Part shown: in pieces, positions 1-8,611 of the stretch
Position numbering within the stretch: the first letter of the stretch is position 1
Layout: each line of letters starts with the position of its first letter
Assembly (NCBI GenBank): GCA_014802445.1
Contig: JAAVCF010000004.1
Span: 77,928-112,667 of the forward strand
DNA length: 34,740 nucleotides
Direction: 5' to 3'
Source of the DNA: Bacteroides sp.
Lineage (GTDB): Bacteria > Bacteroidota > Bacteroidia > Bacteroidales > Muribaculaceae
Program-made: the position numbers and the translations under genes
The notes under the pieces: generated by a model
The model's input: only the letters and a program-made list of their open reading frames with translations
Told to the model about the DNA's origin: nothing
The model's database searches: none

Positions 1-31
1 GAACGACATAATTTTGTATTTTAATATAACA

Positions 32-74
32 ACACCCAATCATACAACCCAAAATTGGGTGTAAAATTGGGTGT
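32..74. repeat. Short direct and inverted repeat
   Basis: AAAATTGGGTGT occurs twice in tandem (51-62 and 63-74). ACACCCAAT at 32-40 can pair with ATTGGGTGT at 54-62. It lies downstream of the minus-strand tRNA and may help end that transcript, but there is no clear T-tract, so the role is uncertain. Confidence 0.5.
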
Positions 75-108
75 GGTTGGTTTAATGGCTTGATTGTCAA
101 GCTTTTTG

Positions 109-195
109 CGGAAAGACAGGGATTCGAACCCTGGGTACCCGTAAGGGTACAACGGTTTTCGAGACCGTCCCGTTCGACCGCTCCGGCATCTTTCC
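109..195 (-). tRNA. tRNA-Ser (anticodon CGA)
   Basis: On the minus strand the acceptor arms GGAAAGA and TCTTTCC pair, followed by discriminator G. The anticodon stem ACGGT/ACCGT encloses the loop CTCGAAA, giving anticodon CGA for the serine codon UCG. A long variable arm (GTACCC/GGGTAC stem) marks a class II tRNA, and GGTTCGAATCC forms the T arm. CCA is not encoded. Leu and Tyr tRNAs also have long arms, but the anticodon and discriminator G indicate serine. Confidence 0.96.
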
Positions 196-214
196 GTTGG
201 GCGGTTTTGCGGTG

Positions 215-246
215 CAAAGTTACGGCTTTTTGCGGATATGGACAAT
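215..246 (-). promoter_or_regulatory. Bacteroidota promoter for tRNA-Ser
   Basis: The minus strand reads ATTG, 20 bases, then TAACTTTG (215-222), close to the TTTG / TAnnTTTG consensus of the primary Bacteroidota sigma factor. Transcription would start just before the tRNA 5' end at 195. Confidence 0.7.
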
Positions 247-327
247 TTTTGGCCTTATTTTTTGGCGGCTGTGTGGGTTGATTCCTTAAAGGGCTGAGAG
301 GCAGGGGGAAAGGGGCGGAAATTTTGG

Positions 328-359
328 TTTGGCAGATGGGCGTGAATTTTGTAACTTTG
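328..359 (+). promoter_or_regulatory. Bacteroidota promoter for pyrG-yidC
   Basis: TTTG at 328-331, a 20-base spacer, and TAACTTTG at 352-359 match the Bacteroidota consensus exactly. The expected start is near 365, leaving a leader of about 30 bases before the pyrG start codon. Confidence 0.85.
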
Positions 360-376
360 CGGCGTCAAAAATATAA

Positions 377-2014
<1,638 letters not shown>

Positions 2015-2052
2015 TCATTCATCACCCCCATATCCCCCTTAAAACATTAACC

Positions 2053-4155
2053 GTGGATAAGAACAGTATTACAGGCCTTGTGCTCATGGCAGCCATCATT
2101 CTTGGCTTCATGATGTATAACCGCCCGTCGGCCGAGGAGCTGGAGCGTCAGCGCCAGGAGGCCGAGCAGATGGCTCAGCAGGAGCGTCAGAGCGATGTCA
2201 ACCCTGCCGACGTGCTCTCATTCGATTCAATCAGTCCCGCCGAAGTGCAGACCATCACCGCCACCGTGCGTCAGCTCGGTGTGAAGGACTCCACCGGCAC
2301 CGTAGCTCTCAACCTTGACCGCACTCGCCTGGCTGTGAGCGCTGACGGCGCTCTGACGGGCACCGTCACAGTCGACAGTGGCCGAGTGGTGTCAGTGGCC
2401 GACATGGTGGCCAATCACTGGGCCTCCATCCCCGCCGGCGACGCCCGCAGCGCCGTGGCCGCCCTGCGCAAGGCGCTGGCCGATGCCGCACGTTATCAGG
2501 GCTTTGCACGCTATGTGAGCGGCGACTCAACGACCGTCACCCTCGCCAACAAGCTCCTGAAGCTTGAAATCTCCAACAAGGGCGGCGCTATTGCCCGCGC
2601 CGAGCTTCAGAACTATGACTCATACGATTCCACCCGCATTGAGCTCATGAGCCCCGAAACGGACGCTTACTCCTTCACCCTCACCTCTGCCACTCAGCGC
2701 TTTGAGACGAGCGAGTTTTATTTCACTCCCACCGTTGAGAGCGACACGGCCGTGGTGATGAGCCTCGACCTTGGCGACGGCGCCATGTTCGGCATCCGTT
2801 ACACCCTCCTCCCTGACAGCTACCTGGTGAAGATGGATATCATCCAGCAGGGCATGGAGAAAATCATCCCCCGCTCGGTGGCATCGATGGACTTCACATG
2901 GAGCCAGCTGATGCGCCGCTGCGAGGCCGGCCGTGTGTTTGAGGAGCGCAACAGTGCCCTCTACTATATGTTCCCTGACGGCGATGTCAACAACCTCTCC
3001 GAGAATTCATCGTCGGCCAAGAGCGTTGACGAGCGCATAAAGTGGATTGGCTATAAGAACCAGTTCTTCTCAGCCATCTGGATGGCCCGCACGAACTTTG
3101 CCGCCGCCCAGTTTGACTCAGAGGTGATTGAGAACAACCCCGATTTCATCAAGCATCTCACCACCCGCGCCACCCTTGATTACAGCTCGACCCTCGAGTC
3201 GCCCGCAGCCTTTGAAATCTACATGGGCCCCAACCTCTACCCCCTGATGAGCGACATCTCCACCACCGTGTTCCCTGACGAGGATATGCACCTCACCAAG
3301 GTTATCCCCCTGGGCTGGAAGCTGTTCCGCTGGATTAATACCCTCATTGTTATCCCCGTGTTCACCTTCCTGGGCAAGTTTATCAGCAACTATGGCATAA
3401 TCATCCTGCTGCTGACCATCTTCATCAAGATTATCCTCTTCCCGTTCACCTACAAGAGCTTCATGTCGCAGGCCCGCATGCGCGTGCTCGCTCCTGAAAT
3501 CAAAGAGATTAACGACAAGTATCCCGGTCAGGAAAACGCCATGAAGCGTCAGCAGGAAACCATGGCGCTCTACAGCCGCGCCGGAGCCAACCCCATGTCG
3601 GGCTGCCTCCCCATGCTGCTCCAGATGCCCATCCTGATTGCCATGTTCAGCTTCTTCCCCTCGGCTATCGAGCTGCGCGGCCAATCGTTCCTCTGGGCCA
3701 AGGACCTCTCGGCTCCTGATGCCATCTTCTCATGGGACGTCAACATCCCCCTGATTTCATCAACCTTCGGCAACCACATCTCGCTCTTCTGCCTCCTGAT
3801 GACAGTGGTCAACATCATCTACACCAAAATCAACATGCAGAACCAGCCCTCATCGTCGGCCATGCCGGGAATGAAGTGGATGATGTATCTTATGCCGGTG
3901 ATGTTCCTCTTCATCTTCAACAACTATGCCGCCGGCCTGAGCTACTACTACTTCCTGTCGCTCCTTATCACCATCCTGCAAACCTACATCTTCCGCAAGG
4001 TGGTTTCAGAGGATAAGGTTCGCGCCAAGATGGCCGAAAATGCCCGTAAGCCCCGCAAGAAGAGCGGCTTCATGGCTCGCCTTGAAGAGGCGCAGCGCCA
4101 GCAGCAGGCCATGCTCCGCGAGCAGCAGAAGCAGCAGGGCAGAAAACGTAAATAG
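2053..4155 (+). CDS. yidC: Membrane protein insertase YidC (Oxa1 family)
   Basis: YidC inserts and folds inner-membrane proteins, alone or with SecYEG. The 700-residue protein has the Gram-negative layout. An N-terminal membrane anchor (about residues 6-22) is followed by a large periplasmic domain (about 25-420). The conserved five-helix insertase core follows, including IIILLLTIFIKIILFPFTYK, the SQARMR segment with the conserved groove arginine, and GCLPMLLQMPILIAMF. The C-terminal tail is Gln/Lys/Arg-rich, as expected for ribosome contact. The start is GTG at 2053. It is the second gene of the pyrG operon and is followed by a strong terminator. The pyrG-yidC pairing is often seen in Bacteroidales (from memory). 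Confidence 0.97.
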   Translation: MDKNSITGLVLMAAIILGFMMYNRPSAEELERQRQEAEQMAQQERQSDVNPADVLSFDSISPAEVQTITATVRQLGVKDSTGTVALNLDRTRLAVSADGALTGTVTVDSGRVVSVADMVANHWASIPAGDARSAVAALRKALADAARYQGFARYVSGDSTTVTLANKLLKLEISNKGGAIARAELQNYDSYDSTRIELMSPETDAYSFTLTSATQRFETSEFYFTPTVESDTAVVMSLDLGDGAMFGIRYTLLPDSYLVKMDIIQQGMEKIIPRSVASMDFTWSQLMRRCEAGRVFEERNSALYYMFPDGDVNNLSENSSSAKSVDERIKWIGYKNQFFSAIWMARTNFAAAQFDSEVIENNPDFIKHLTTRATLDYSSTLESPAAFEIYMGPNLYPLMSDISTTVFPDEDMHLTKVIPLGWKLFRWINTLIVIPVFTFLGKFISNYGIIILLLTIFIKIILFPFTYKSFMSQARMRVLAPEIKEINDKYPGQENAMKRQQETMALYSRAGANPMSGCLPMLLQMPILIAMFSFFPSAIELRGQSFLWAKDLSAPDAIFSWDVNIPLISSTFGNHISLFCLLMTVVNIIYTKINMQNQPSSSAMPGMKWMMYLMPVMFLFIFNNYAAGLSYYYFLSLLITILQTYIFRKVVSEDKVRAKMAENARKPRKKSGFMARLEEAQRQQQAMLREQQKQQGRKRK

Positions 4156-4180
4156 TTAGAAGTTAGGAGTTAGGAGTTGA
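4156..4180 (+). repeat. 7-bp tandem repeat after yidC
   Basis: TTAGAAG, TTAGGAG, TTAGGAG and then TTGAGG follow the yidC stop codon directly. It is a short microsatellite with no evident function. Confidence 0.7.
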
Positions 4181-4246
4181 GGTTTTTCTTTTTCTTCTCA
4201 ACGCCCCGCTTCCACATCTTCTCTCCGGACATTGCCAACCCATATG

Positions 4247-4289
4247 CGAATCCCGCCGTGACACTATCGCGGCGGGATTCGGTGTTTTT
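4247..4289 (+). terminator. Rho-independent terminator of pyrG-yidC
   Basis: CGAATCCCGCCG (4247-4258) pairs perfectly with CGGCGGGATTCG (4270-4281) around an 11-base loop, and GTGTTTTTA follows. It sits 90 bases after yidC and just before the next promoter. Confidence 0.88.
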
Positions 4290-4292
4290 ATC

Positions 4293-4324
4293 TTTGACAG
4301 GGAGCGGATTTTTTACTATATTTG
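4293..4324 (+). promoter_or_regulatory. Bacteroidota promoter for the dGTPase operon
   Basis: TTTG at 4293-4296, a 20-base spacer and TATATTTG at 4317-4324 match the consensus fully. The predicted start, about 4329-4332, falls on or next to the ATG at 4331. This makes the ATG at 4346 the likelier start codon, with a leader of about 15 bases. Confidence 0.85.
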
Positions 4325-4345
4325 CGAATTATGACACACTCTGCG

Positions 4346-5683
4346 ATGCACTGGGACCTGCTGATTAACGACAAGCGTTTCGGGCTTGAACATTACCATG
4401 ACCCTAAGCGCGGCAGCCGCAGCGATTTCCAGCGTGATTATGACCGATTGGTGTTCTCGTCGCCTTTCCGCAGGCTACAGAACAAAACTCAGGTGTTTCC
4501 TCTGCCGGGAAGCATCTTTGTGCATAACAGGCTGACACATAGCATTGAAGTGGCCTGCGTGGGGCGCTCCATGGCCAATGAGGTGGCCGCGAAGCTCCGC
4601 CATCGTCATGGCGCGGAGCCGTGGGTCCACAAGCTGGATGCCATAGGCGAGATTGTGGCCGCAGCGTGTCTGGCTCATGACATGGGCAATCCCCCCTTCG
4701 GTCACTCGGGCGAGAAAGCCATCTCCACCTTCTTCAGCGAGGGGCCCGGCAGGGTGCTGGAGAGCGAGCTGACACCCGGTCAGTGGGCTGACCTGATTCA
4801 CTTTGAGGGCAATGCCAATGCCTTCCGTCTGCTCACACATCAGTTTAACGGGCGGCGTCCCGGCGGCTTTGCCATGACCTATTCCACTCTGGCCTCAATC
4901 GTCAAGTATCCCTACGAGAGCCTCCTGGCCGGCGACAAGCCCAAATTCGGATTCTTCACCAGTGAGCGCGACGATTTTGTGAGAGTGGCCTCCGAGCTGG
5001 GCATGCTCCCCCTTCCCGGCCCCCAGGGCGAGGTGCGCTATGCGCGCCATCCGCTGGTGTATATCGTGGAGGCTGCTGACGACATCTGCTACGAGGTGAT
5101 GGACATTGAGGACGCCCACAAGCTCGGCATCCTCCCCACCGCCGAGGTCAAGGAGCTCCTGATGGGCTATTTCGAGCCTGAGCGGCGCGACAGGATGGCG
5201 CGTGTGATGGCCGGCGTCACTGACCCCAATGAGCAGATAGGCTATCTGCGGTCATCGGTCATCGGCACCCTTGTGGAGAAGTGTGCCGAAACTTTCGCTC
5301 TCCATGAGGACGAGATTATGGCCGGACGCTTCGAGGGCCCGCTGGTGAAGCGCATCCCCGAGCGGGAGCGCGAGGCCTACCGGCGCTCCGAGGAGCTGTC
5401 ATGGAACGGCATCTACCAGTCGCCTGACGTGGTCGACATCGAGCTGGCCGGCACACGCATCATCTCCTTCCTGCTTGAGAAGCTGATTGAGGCCGTGCGC
5501 TTTCCGCAGCTCAACTATTCACGGCTTCTGCTGGCCAAGGTGCCGCAGCAGTATGACGTCAATGCTCCCACCACCTTCGGCAGGATTCAGGCCGCTATTG
5601 ACCACATCAGCGGCATGACCGACGTTTATGCTCTTGACCTCTATCGCAAGCTTAACGGCATGAGCCTCAAAATCAACAATTGA
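4346..5683 (+). CDS. dgt: dGTP triphosphohydrolase (HD superfamily)
   Basis: The enzyme hydrolyses dGTP (and often other dNTPs) to the nucleoside and triphosphate, helping set dNTP pools. The HD metal-site residues are visible: His65 in RLTHSIEV, the His111-Asp112 pair in LAHDMGNPPFGHSGE, and the later Asp pair in VEAADDICYEV. FQRDYDRLVFSSPFRRLQNKTQVFPL-type N-terminal sequence is characteristic of the family. I chose ATG 4346 because MHWDLL matches the usual N-terminus and because the promoter would start transcription near 4330; ATG 4331 is possible and would be almost leaderless. The stop TGA shares one base with the start codon of the next gene, so translation is probably coupled. About 445 residues is normal for the family. 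Confidence 0.92.
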   Translation: MHWDLLINDKRFGLEHYHDPKRGSRSDFQRDYDRLVFSSPFRRLQNKTQVFPLPGSIFVHNRLTHSIEVACVGRSMANEVAAKLRHRHGAEPWVHKLDAIGEIVAAACLAHDMGNPPFGHSGEKAISTFFSEGPGRVLESELTPGQWADLIHFEGNANAFRLLTHQFNGRRPGGFAMTYSTLASIVKYPYESLLAGDKPKFGFFTSERDDFVRVASELGMLPLPGPQGEVRYARHPLVYIVEAADDICYEVMDIEDAHKLGILPTAEVKELLMGYFEPERRDRMARVMAGVTDPNEQIGYLRSSVIGTLVEKCAETFALHEDEIMAGRFEGPLVKRIPEREREAYRRSEELSWNGIYQSPDVVDIELAGTRIISFLLEKLIEAVRFPQLNYSRLLLAKVPQQYDVNAPTTFGRIQAAIDHISGMTDVYALDLYRKLNGMSLKINN

Positions 5684-6936
5684 TGAAATTACGCCTCTTC
5701 CTTTTCCTCCTCCTCGGTTGCCTGGCGGCAGCGCAGCCTCTGCAGGCGCAGCGCGCTGTCAAGGATATTCCTAACGTCCATGTGGCCGATGCTCACCGCT
5801 ATGTGTCGGACCCTGACGGAGTGCTCTCGGCCGACGCTGTGAGCCGCCTTGACACCGCTCTGGGCCGAATCTGGGCCGAGACCACTGCCGAACCGGCCGT
5901 TGTGGTGGTGGAGCGGATGCCTGACGACACAGACATTGACACCTATGCCACAGCCATCTTCGATGCTTGGAAGATTGGCAAGAAGGACCGCGATAACGGG
6001 GTGCTCATTGTGGTGAGCCGCGATGACCGCAAGGCCGTGATTCGCACCGGCTACGGCGCCGAGGGTGTGCTTCCCGACATTATCTGCGGCCGGATTCTGC
6101 GCAATGAGATGTTTCCCCGCTTCAAGGAGGGCGACTATGACGGCGGCATAGAGGCCGGCGTTGCTGCCATCGGCAAGGTGCTGACCGATCCGGCCTATGC
6201 CGACGAGCTCCGCTCCTCGCAGCCCAATGATGCTTACCATCAGGGCCCTGACAGCGGTGACCTCTTCAATTATTATCTGATGCTGGCGGCCATCGTGGCC
6301 GTGGGGATGACGGTGGTGATGGTCGGCGCCGTGGTGCGCAACCGGCGTCAGGACTCCGTGACGCGTTATGGAGCCGTCCATCGGCTGGTGCCCGTGGCCG
6401 GGATGCTCAGCTTTCTCACTCTCGGCATGGCCGTTCCGGCGCTGCTCATAGGCCTTATGGCGCAGCGCGGCGCGCGCCGGCATCGCAAGTGTCCCAACTG
6501 CGGCACCTCCATGAAGAAGATTGACGAGGCTAATGACAATGCTTATCTCACCCCCGCGCAGGATGCCGAGGAGAAGCTCAATTCGGTTGACTATGACGTG
6601 TGGGTGTGTCCCAACTGCCGCGAAACGGACATTCTCCCTTACGTTAACCGCATGCGAGCTTTTGAGGTGTGTGACCGCTGCGGCGCCCGCGCGGCCACGC
6701 TCGTGGCCAACCGTGTGGTGACAAATCCCACTCCCGTGCGCAGCGGTGTGGGCGAAAAGGTGTATCATTGCCGCCATTGCGGTCATGACCAGCAACGCCG
6801 CTATGTGATTCCCAAGATTGTCACGCCCGTGATTGTGGGCGGCATAGGCGGTCGCGGCGGAGGCGGCGGAGGTTTCAGCGGCGGCAGCTTCGGCGGCGGC
6901 ATGACGGGCGGTGGCGGCGCCTCGGGAGGATGGTGA
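5683..6936 (+). CDS. TPM-domain membrane protein with zinc-ribbon and Gly-rich tail
   Basis: This 417-residue protein has a signal peptide (about residues 1-23), a TPM domain (about 38-165, with the YVSDPDGVLS opening typical of the family), and two membrane helices (about 200-222 and 238-260). A cytoplasmic part follows with four CxxC pairs at Cys270/273, 309/312, 330/333 and 363/366, suggesting one or two zinc ribbons. The protein ends in an extreme glycine run. TPM proteins are linked to envelope maintenance and photosystem repair in different lineages; the role here is unknown. The start is ATG 5683, sharing a base with the dGTPase stop. The last codons overlap the start of the next gene. 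Confidence 0.85.
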   Translation: MKLRLFLFLLLGCLAAAQPLQAQRAVKDIPNVHVADAHRYVSDPDGVLSADAVSRLDTALGRIWAETTAEPAVVVVERMPDDTDIDTYATAIFDAWKIGKKDRDNGVLIVVSRDDRKAVIRTGYGAEGVLPDIICGRILRNEMFPRFKEGDYDGGIEAGVAAIGKVLTDPAYADELRSSQPNDAYHQGPDSGDLFNYYLMLAAIVAVGMTVVMVGAVVRNRRQDSVTRYGAVHRLVPVAGMLSFLTLGMAVPALLIGLMAQRGARRHRKCPNCGTSMKKIDEANDNAYLTPAQDAEEKLNSVDYDVWVCPNCRETDILPYVNRMRAFEVCDRCGARAATLVANRVVTNPTPVRSGVGEKVYHCRHCGHDQQRRYVIPKIVTPVIVGGIGGRGGGGGGFSGGSFGGGMTGGGGASGGW

Positions 6937-7832
6937 CCCGCGGAGGCTCCGACCCTCACCGGCGGCTCCGGTTTCATGACTATGGAGCCGAGGGGGCTTA
7001 TCTGGTCACTCTCACCGTGCGCCGTCACCTCGGCCCCGTGGCCGAGCTCACCGATGCTCCTCACGGGCCGCGCTTCGAGCCCACACGCCTGGGGCGCCTT
7101 GTGGCCGAAGGGGTGGAGGAGGCCGTCAGTCCGCGCCGCTCGCTCCATCTGTTCAAGCTCGTGCTGATGAACCACACCGTCCATATCATGATGCGTGTGG
7201 ACTATTCCTCGGCCACGCTACTCGACGAGCGCATTGACCTGATTCGCCGCGAGGTGCGTCGCCGCGCCGGCACGGAGGTGTTTGACCCCGTGGCCTTTGA
7301 CCGTCCCATTCATCCGCAGTGTGATGTCACGCCCATAGTGCGTTTTCTTGACGAAGCCCCGCTGCGCGCCAAGCTCCTTGATGAGCGCGCCCGCGCCATG
7401 TTTGGCCGCGTGATAGCCCGCAGGGTGGCTGACCGCGCCTGCCACACCATGGGCAACCCTCACTTGCTCTCCAATCCCTTTTGCCGTCAGGTGGTGGTCC
7501 ACCGCAGCGACTCGTCCGCTGACCGTGAAATCCACCTTGACAGCTGGCTCCATCTTGCGGCCAATCGCGGAGTGCTTGTGGGCCCCTTTATCTCGGAGGC
7601 CGAGCGCAGGGTGCTTGACGCCGCCGCGGCCCTTGGCGGCAGGGCCATCATGATTGTCCACACCCCGCTTTCCGAGGGGATGCCGCTTGGCCCCGCACTC
7701 TCGCGCATGCTTGCTCAGGGCCGGCTGCTGCTTGTGAGCCCCGACGGACTTCCGCCTCTGCGCTCACGCAAGCTCTGCCTTGACCTCAACGACTTTGCCC
7801 TGACCCTCTGCGGCGACAATCTCGCCCGATAA
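6930..7832 (+). CDS. RAYT-like (REP-associated Y1 transposase-derived) protein, probably inactive
   Basis: The N-terminal third follows the REP-associated tyrosine transposase pattern: RRLRFHDYGAEGAYLVTLTV, then a helix, then LVLMNHTVHIMMRV. In active members this last segment reads MPNHVH, with the HxH metal site. Here residues 80-85 are MNHTVH, so the first His of HxH is Thr83. I also cannot place the catalytic Tyr; the expected region reads FDRPIHPQCDVTPIVRF. The C-terminal part (about 185-300, with GVLVGPFISEAERRVLDAA and GRAIMIVHTP) looks like a Rossmann-type domain, perhaps SLOG/DprA-like, and I recall similar C-termini in Bacteroidales relatives (unverified). The start ATG overlaps the TPM gene by seven bases, so it is co-translated with host genes. 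This suggests a domesticated protein; the function is unknown. Confidence 0.7.
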   Translation: MVTRGGSDPHRRLRFHDYGAEGAYLVTLTVRRHLGPVAELTDAPHGPRFEPTRLGRLVAEGVEEAVSPRRSLHLFKLVLMNHTVHIMMRVDYSSATLLDERIDLIRREVRRRAGTEVFDPVAFDRPIHPQCDVTPIVRFLDEAPLRAKLLDERARAMFGRVIARRVADRACHTMGNPHLLSNPFCRQVVVHRSDSSADREIHLDSWLHLAANRGVLVGPFISEAERRVLDAAAALGGRAIMIVHTPLSEGMPLGPALSRMLAQGRLLLVSPDGLPPLRSRKLCLDLNDFALTLCGDNLAR

Positions 7833-7852
7833 TCAATGCGGCTATATAACAA

Positions 7853-7884
7853 TCCCGGACGGTGCCTTTCGGCTCCGCCCGGGA
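7853..7884. terminator. GC-rich hairpin between convergent genes
   Basis: TCCCGG at 7853-7858 and CCGGGA at 7879-7884 enclose further pairing around a TTTC loop. It lies between the ends of two convergent genes. There is no T-tract on either side, so termination is only a guess. Confidence 0.35.
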
Positions 7885-7904
7885 GGATGCGTTGTGCGAT
7901 GTCA

Positions 7905-8456
7905 TCAGCGGTGAGAGTGGAGAGGGCGCAGCTCACCGGTTAGAGAGTCCATGATGTAGCCGGCGGTGCGCACATCGGTGGGCATCAGGGGATGGTGGGA
8001 AATGAGATCAACGGTCTCGGAGATAGCGGCGTCAGTGTCGTCAAATCCGTGGAGCCAGCTGTCAAGGTCAATGCCGCAGTGGCGCATCAGCGAGATGTGT
8101 TCCTCTGAGATGCCGCGCTCGTGCATGAGGCGGAGCATCTCGGCAGCGTCCATGCCCTGCACGCCGCACCCTGTGTGGCCAATCACCATGATTTCGTTGA
8201 CCCCCAGCTCATACACCGCCACCAGCAGCGAGCGCATAGTGGAGTCAAAGGGGTTGGTGATGGTGCCCCCGGCATTCTTTATGATCTTCACATCGCCGTT
8301 TTTGAATCCCAGAGCGGCCGGCAGCATCTCCACAAGGCGTGTGTCCATGCAGGTCACGATGGCTATGCGCTTGTCGGGATACTTCGAGGTGATGAATCGC
8401 TCGTAGCCCTTTGAGGCCACAAACTCTTTGTTGTAATTCAGAATTTCGTCAATCAT
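7905..8456 (-). CDS. Beta-class carbonic anhydrase
   Basis: It interconverts CO2 and bicarbonate in the cytoplasm, supplying bicarbonate for carboxylations. The zinc and catalytic residues are all visible: Cys36-x-Asp38-x-Arg40 in TCMDTR, and His94-x-x-Cys97 in GHTGCGV. NAGGTITNPF and the LGVNEIMVIGHTGCG segment are typical. At 183 residues it is of the short prokaryotic type. The start is ATG 8456, with a -7 element just upstream. It is a single-gene unit, separated from the large exported-protein gene by a terminator and convergent with the RAYT-like gene. Confidence 0.94.
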   Translation of the reverse strand: MIDEILNYNKEFVASKGYERFITSKYPDKRIAIVTCMDTRLVEMLPAALGFKNGDVKIIKNAGGTITNPFDSTMRSLLVAVYELGVNEIMVIGHTGCGVQGMDAAEMLRLMHERGISEEHISLMRHCGIDLDSWLHGFDDTDAAISETVDLISHHPLMPTDVRTAGYIMDSLTGELRPLHSHR

Positions 8457-8477
8457 AGCATGGAGGTTTCTTTACCG

Positions 8478-8485
8478 CAAAGTTA
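8478..8485 (-). promoter_or_regulatory. -7 element (TAACTTTG) for carbonic anhydrase
   Basis: The minus strand reads TAACTTTG about 20 bases before the start codon. No good TTTG lies at the right distance upstream, so only the -7 half is supported. Confidence 0.5.
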
Positions 8486-8520
8486 AGCAACATTTTGCAA
8501 TAGCCGCAGGCCTCAAACCA

Positions 8521-8552
8521 ATAAAAGCCCCGCCAACCCGGCGGAGCTTTTA
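8521..8552 (-). terminator. Terminator of the large exported-protein gene
   Basis: An 11-bp stem with one mismatch (AAAGCCCCGCC / GGCGGAGCTTT, loop AACCC) is flanked by A and T runs. Read on the minus strand it ends in TTTTAT, 60 bases after the stop codon of the 8612-11989 gene. Confidence 0.8.
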
Positions 8553-8611
8553 TCATTCTAAGGATTGCGGCTGCTCGTTGCCGCTTCAATGGTCTTGGAT
8601 TAAGGTCTTAA

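Noticed and set aside
88-107. GCTTGA-TTG-TCAAGC followed by TTTTT as a terminator
   Set aside because: The T-tract follows on the plus strand, where no upstream gene exists in the window. For the minus-strand tRNA the T-tract is on the wrong side. It could end a gene before position 1, which I cannot see.
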